A stretch of 64,000 nucleotides of DNA, taken from the NCBI GenBank assembly GCA_014584345.1, contig JACTNB010000013.1:186001-250000 (forward strand), written 5' to 3'. A model generated the notes under the pieces. It saw only the letters and a program-made list of their open reading frames with translations. It searched no databases and had not been told where the DNA came from. Made by a program: the position numbers and the translations under genes. This DNA is from Planctomycetota bacterium (GTDB lineage Bacteria; Planctomycetota; Planctomycetia; Planctomycetales; Planctomycetaceae). How positions within the stretch are numbered: position 1 is the stretch's first letter; every line of letters starts with the position of its first letter. Shown here piece after piece: positions 62,131 to 64,000 of this stretch.

Positions 62131-63996
62131 ATGCGACGGATCAGTTTGCTCCTGGTGCTTCTCACGACTTTTGCATTCGGTGATTTCGTCAATGCGGACG
62201 AGGGTGAGACTTCTCGGATTCAGATTTCATTCGATCTCACGGACCTGAATGGTCGGCTCCATACTCTGAGTCAGAATGATCAGCGTCGCCACCGGGTCTT
62301 CATATTTCTTTCGACCTTCTGTCCGATCTCGAGTTCCTACACCCAGGAATTGAATCGCCTTTCCAAAGACCTGCCCGACAACATCCAGTTGTTCGGAGTT
62401 GTCTCCGCGACCGATGTCACGCGTGCAGAGGCTGTCGAGTACTTTACTTCCTACAAAACCGTATTTCCGATCCTGTTCGATGCCTCGGGGATGCTGGCTG
62501 AAGTCCTGGAACCGACTCATGTGCCTGAGGCATTCGTTTTGGATGCCACTGGTAAGCTTGCCTATCGTGGCGCGATCGACAACGCGTACGAATCGATTGG
62601 CCGGCGTCGACTCAACGCCGAGAACAAATTTCTTCGTGACGCGATTTCCGCTTTGGCCGAGGGCAAGGCAATCAACCCTGCCTATGTGAAACCTGTGGGC
62701 TGCTTTTTCCCTAAACGGGCGGAGGCATCCGCCTCCGCAGAAATCACCTTCACGCGTGACGTGGCTCCGATCATTCAAACTCGCTGCCAGAACTGTCACC
62801 GAGATGGCCAGGTGGCTCCATTTTCCCTGACCAACTACAAGGAGGTCGTGCGGCATTCCGAAATGCTCGTTGAAGTCACTCAACGACGCATCATGCCACC
62901 CTGGATGCCGAAGCCAGGTGCTCAGCCAAAGTTTGTGGGAGAACGCTGGCTGACCGATCATGAGCTGATCATTCTCAAATCATGGGTTGAGGCAGGCTGT
63001 CCTGAAGGGGACACGGCAAATCTTCCCCCTGCTCCAAAGTTTGCCGAGGGCTGGCTGCTTGGCAAGCCCGATCTGGTGGTCAAGATGCAGGAACCATTTT
63101 CCGTTCCGGCGGACGGCCCGGACCTGCTTCAGAATTTTGTCATACCGATCGACATCGACTCTGACAAGATGGTGGCTGCGATTGAGTTTCATGCGGGGAA
63201 CCGTCGCGTTGTCCATCACGCGGTGTTGTTTCTGGATGACAAAGGCCAAGCTCGCAAACTCGATGCAGAAACTCCAGAACCCGGTTACAGCAACTTCGGT
63301 GGCGCAGGATTTCTTCCCAGTGGGGCTCTGGGAGGTTGGTCGGTCGGTAACACTCCACGTCGATTGCCGAACAGCATGGGGCGGTATCTCAAGCAGGGAA
63401 GCGACCTGGTGGTTCAGGTGCACTATCACCCCTCAGGTAAGGAAGAATCCGATCAGTCTGAAATCGGTATTTACTTCGTCGACCAACCGGTTGAAGAACT
63501 CCTTCAGGAACGTGGCAAGCTGGTTGGCAGTTTCTGGATGGCGAATTATCAAATGGACATTCCGCCGGGAGAGGCCGACTACCGTCGCTCAACGACCTAC
63601 ACGCTGCCCAAAGAGATCACCCTGGTGGGAATTGTGCCGCACATGCACTTGCTGGGAAAGTCAATGCGCGTGACAGCCACATTCCCTGCTGGTGACACCA
63701 AAACTCTCGTCGATGTCCCGGACTGGAACTACAACTGGCAGGACGAGTATTACTACGAACGCCCCTTCAAACTTCCGGCTGGCACGAAACTCCAGGTGGA
63801 GGCCGTTTTCGACAACTCGGAAGACAATCCTTCCAATCCGTCGTCTCCGCCGAAGCGTGTGACTTGGGGGGATGAAACGCTGGACGAAATGTTGTTCTGT
63901 TTCTTTCTCGCCACTTCCGATAAGACCGAAGACCTGATCCATGTCGTTCTGGATAATCTCGGGCACGATCTGAAGCAGCCTCGGAGCGAACGATGA
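62131..63996 (+). CDS. Redoxin / cytochrome c / copper monooxygenase-like fusion protein
   Basis: A 621-residue exported protein. After a signal peptide (MRRISLLLVLLTTFAFGDFV) comes a thioredoxin-fold redoxin domain with a single catalytic-type Cys64 (STFCPISSSY) and the cis-Pro segment HVPEAFVLD (130-138). Next is a small cytochrome module with CQNCH (Cys219-His223). The C-terminal half resembles peptidylglycine monooxygenase-type copper enzymes: VVHHAVLF (His362, His363), VQVHYHPSG (His431, His433) and VPHMHLLG (His504, Met505, His506) could hold two coppers. Substrate unknown. GGAG six bases before the ATG supports the start. A further gene seems to overlap its stop. Confidence 0.88.
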   Translation: MRRISLLLVLLTTFAFGDFVNADEGETSRIQISFDLTDLNGRLHTLSQNDQRRHRVFIFLSTFCPISSSYTQELNRLSKDLPDNIQLFGVVSATDVTRAEAVEYFTSYKTVFPILFDASGMLAEVLEPTHVPEAFVLDATGKLAYRGAIDNAYESIGRRRLNAENKFLRDAISALAEGKAINPAYVKPVGCFFPKRAEASASAEITFTRDVAPIIQTRCQNCHRDGQVAPFSLTNYKEVVRHSEMLVEVTQRRIMPPWMPKPGAQPKFVGERWLTDHELIILKSWVEAGCPEGDTANLPPAPKFAEGWLLGKPDLVVKMQEPFSVPADGPDLLQNFVIPIDIDSDKMVAAIEFHAGNRRVVHHAVLFLDDKGQARKLDAETPEPGYSNFGGAGFLPSGALGGWSVGNTPRRLPNSMGRYLKQGSDLVVQVHYHPSGKEESDQSEIGIYFVDQPVEELLQERGKLVGSFWMANYQMDIPPGEADYRRSTTYTLPKEITLVGIVPHMHLLGKSMRVTATFPAGDTKTLVDVPDWNYNWQDEYYYERPFKLPAGTKLQVEAVFDNSEDNPSNPSSPPKRVTWGDETLDEMLFCFFLATSDKTEDLIHVVLDNLGHDLKQPRSER

Positions 63997-64000
63997 CCGC
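63993..64000 (+). CDS. Start of a further gene, cut by the window end
   Basis: ATG at 63993 overlaps the stop TGA of the fusion gene as ATGA, a common sign of a coupled downstream gene. Only two full codons are visible, so nothing can be said about the product. Confidence 0.3.

Overview
The window looks like chromosomal DNA of a GC-rich planctomycete (order Planctomycetales; family not determinable from this stretch). The lineage call rests on protein families concentrated in that phylum: a planctomycete cytochrome-c/DUF1549/DUF1553 protein paired with a DUF1501 protein, a second DUF1501 gene, a secreted sulfatase, zinc-ribbon proteins carrying DUF1559-like and STN-like modules, HYExAFE, DUF1571 and YdjY-domain proteins, and many short secreted proteins of unknown role. 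An lpxA gene agrees with a diderm envelope. No rRNA operon, CRISPR array or intact insertion sequence was seen.

Layout. 1-6.2 kb (minus): PSCyt1-DUF1549-DUF1553 protein, DUF1501 protein, rhodanese, and an asparagine synthetase cut by the left edge. 6.5-10 kb: CPBP protease, SGNH hydrolase, a secreted hypothetical and mazG. 10-20 kb (minus): small lipoprotein, pckA, two tandem zinc-ribbon/STN proteins, pgpA, sulfatase, Mn-type sodA. 20-22.4 kb (minus): a tight operon of VOC, NTF2-like, YCII-SRPBCC fusion and SRPBCC proteins. 22.6-24.7 kb (plus): HYExAFE protein, a 50-residue membrane peptide and a ketoacyl synthase that meets a lone DUF1501 gene tail to tail. 26-30 kb: trpB, tRNA-His, a small secreted protein and glmS. 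30.8-34.8 kb (minus): methyltransferase, Wzt-like ABC ATPase, SUKH protein and a LigD-type phosphoesterase domain protein. 35-46.6 kb: glnA, GNAT acetyltransferase, YdjY and DUF1571 proteins, a nucleoside hydrolase and dnaE.

46.7-49.3 kb holds a compact, translationally coupled group (alpha/beta-hydrolase-like protein, trypsin-like protease with coiled coil, three small unknown proteins) ending beside tRNA-Thr; it is the best candidate here for an undescribed system. 49.6-60.8 kb: sugar isomerase, lipoprotein, lpxA, a large GH63-like glycosidase, a GT-C-like membrane protein and unknowns. At 61 kb a tRNA-Ser is followed by what appears to be a decayed integrase tail and a gene-poor stretch, then a redoxin/cytochrome c/copper monooxygenase-like fusion protein.

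A dispersed intergenic repeat with an approximately 30-bp core occurs at five loci (8.2, 17.2, 30.4-30.7, 41.5 and 56.2 kb). At three of them two inverted cores bound a roughly 140-bp unit. Start sites were chosen mainly from Shine-Dalgarno spacing and signal-peptide position, so several are shorter than the longest open frame. All family calls were made by reading motifs, without database searches.
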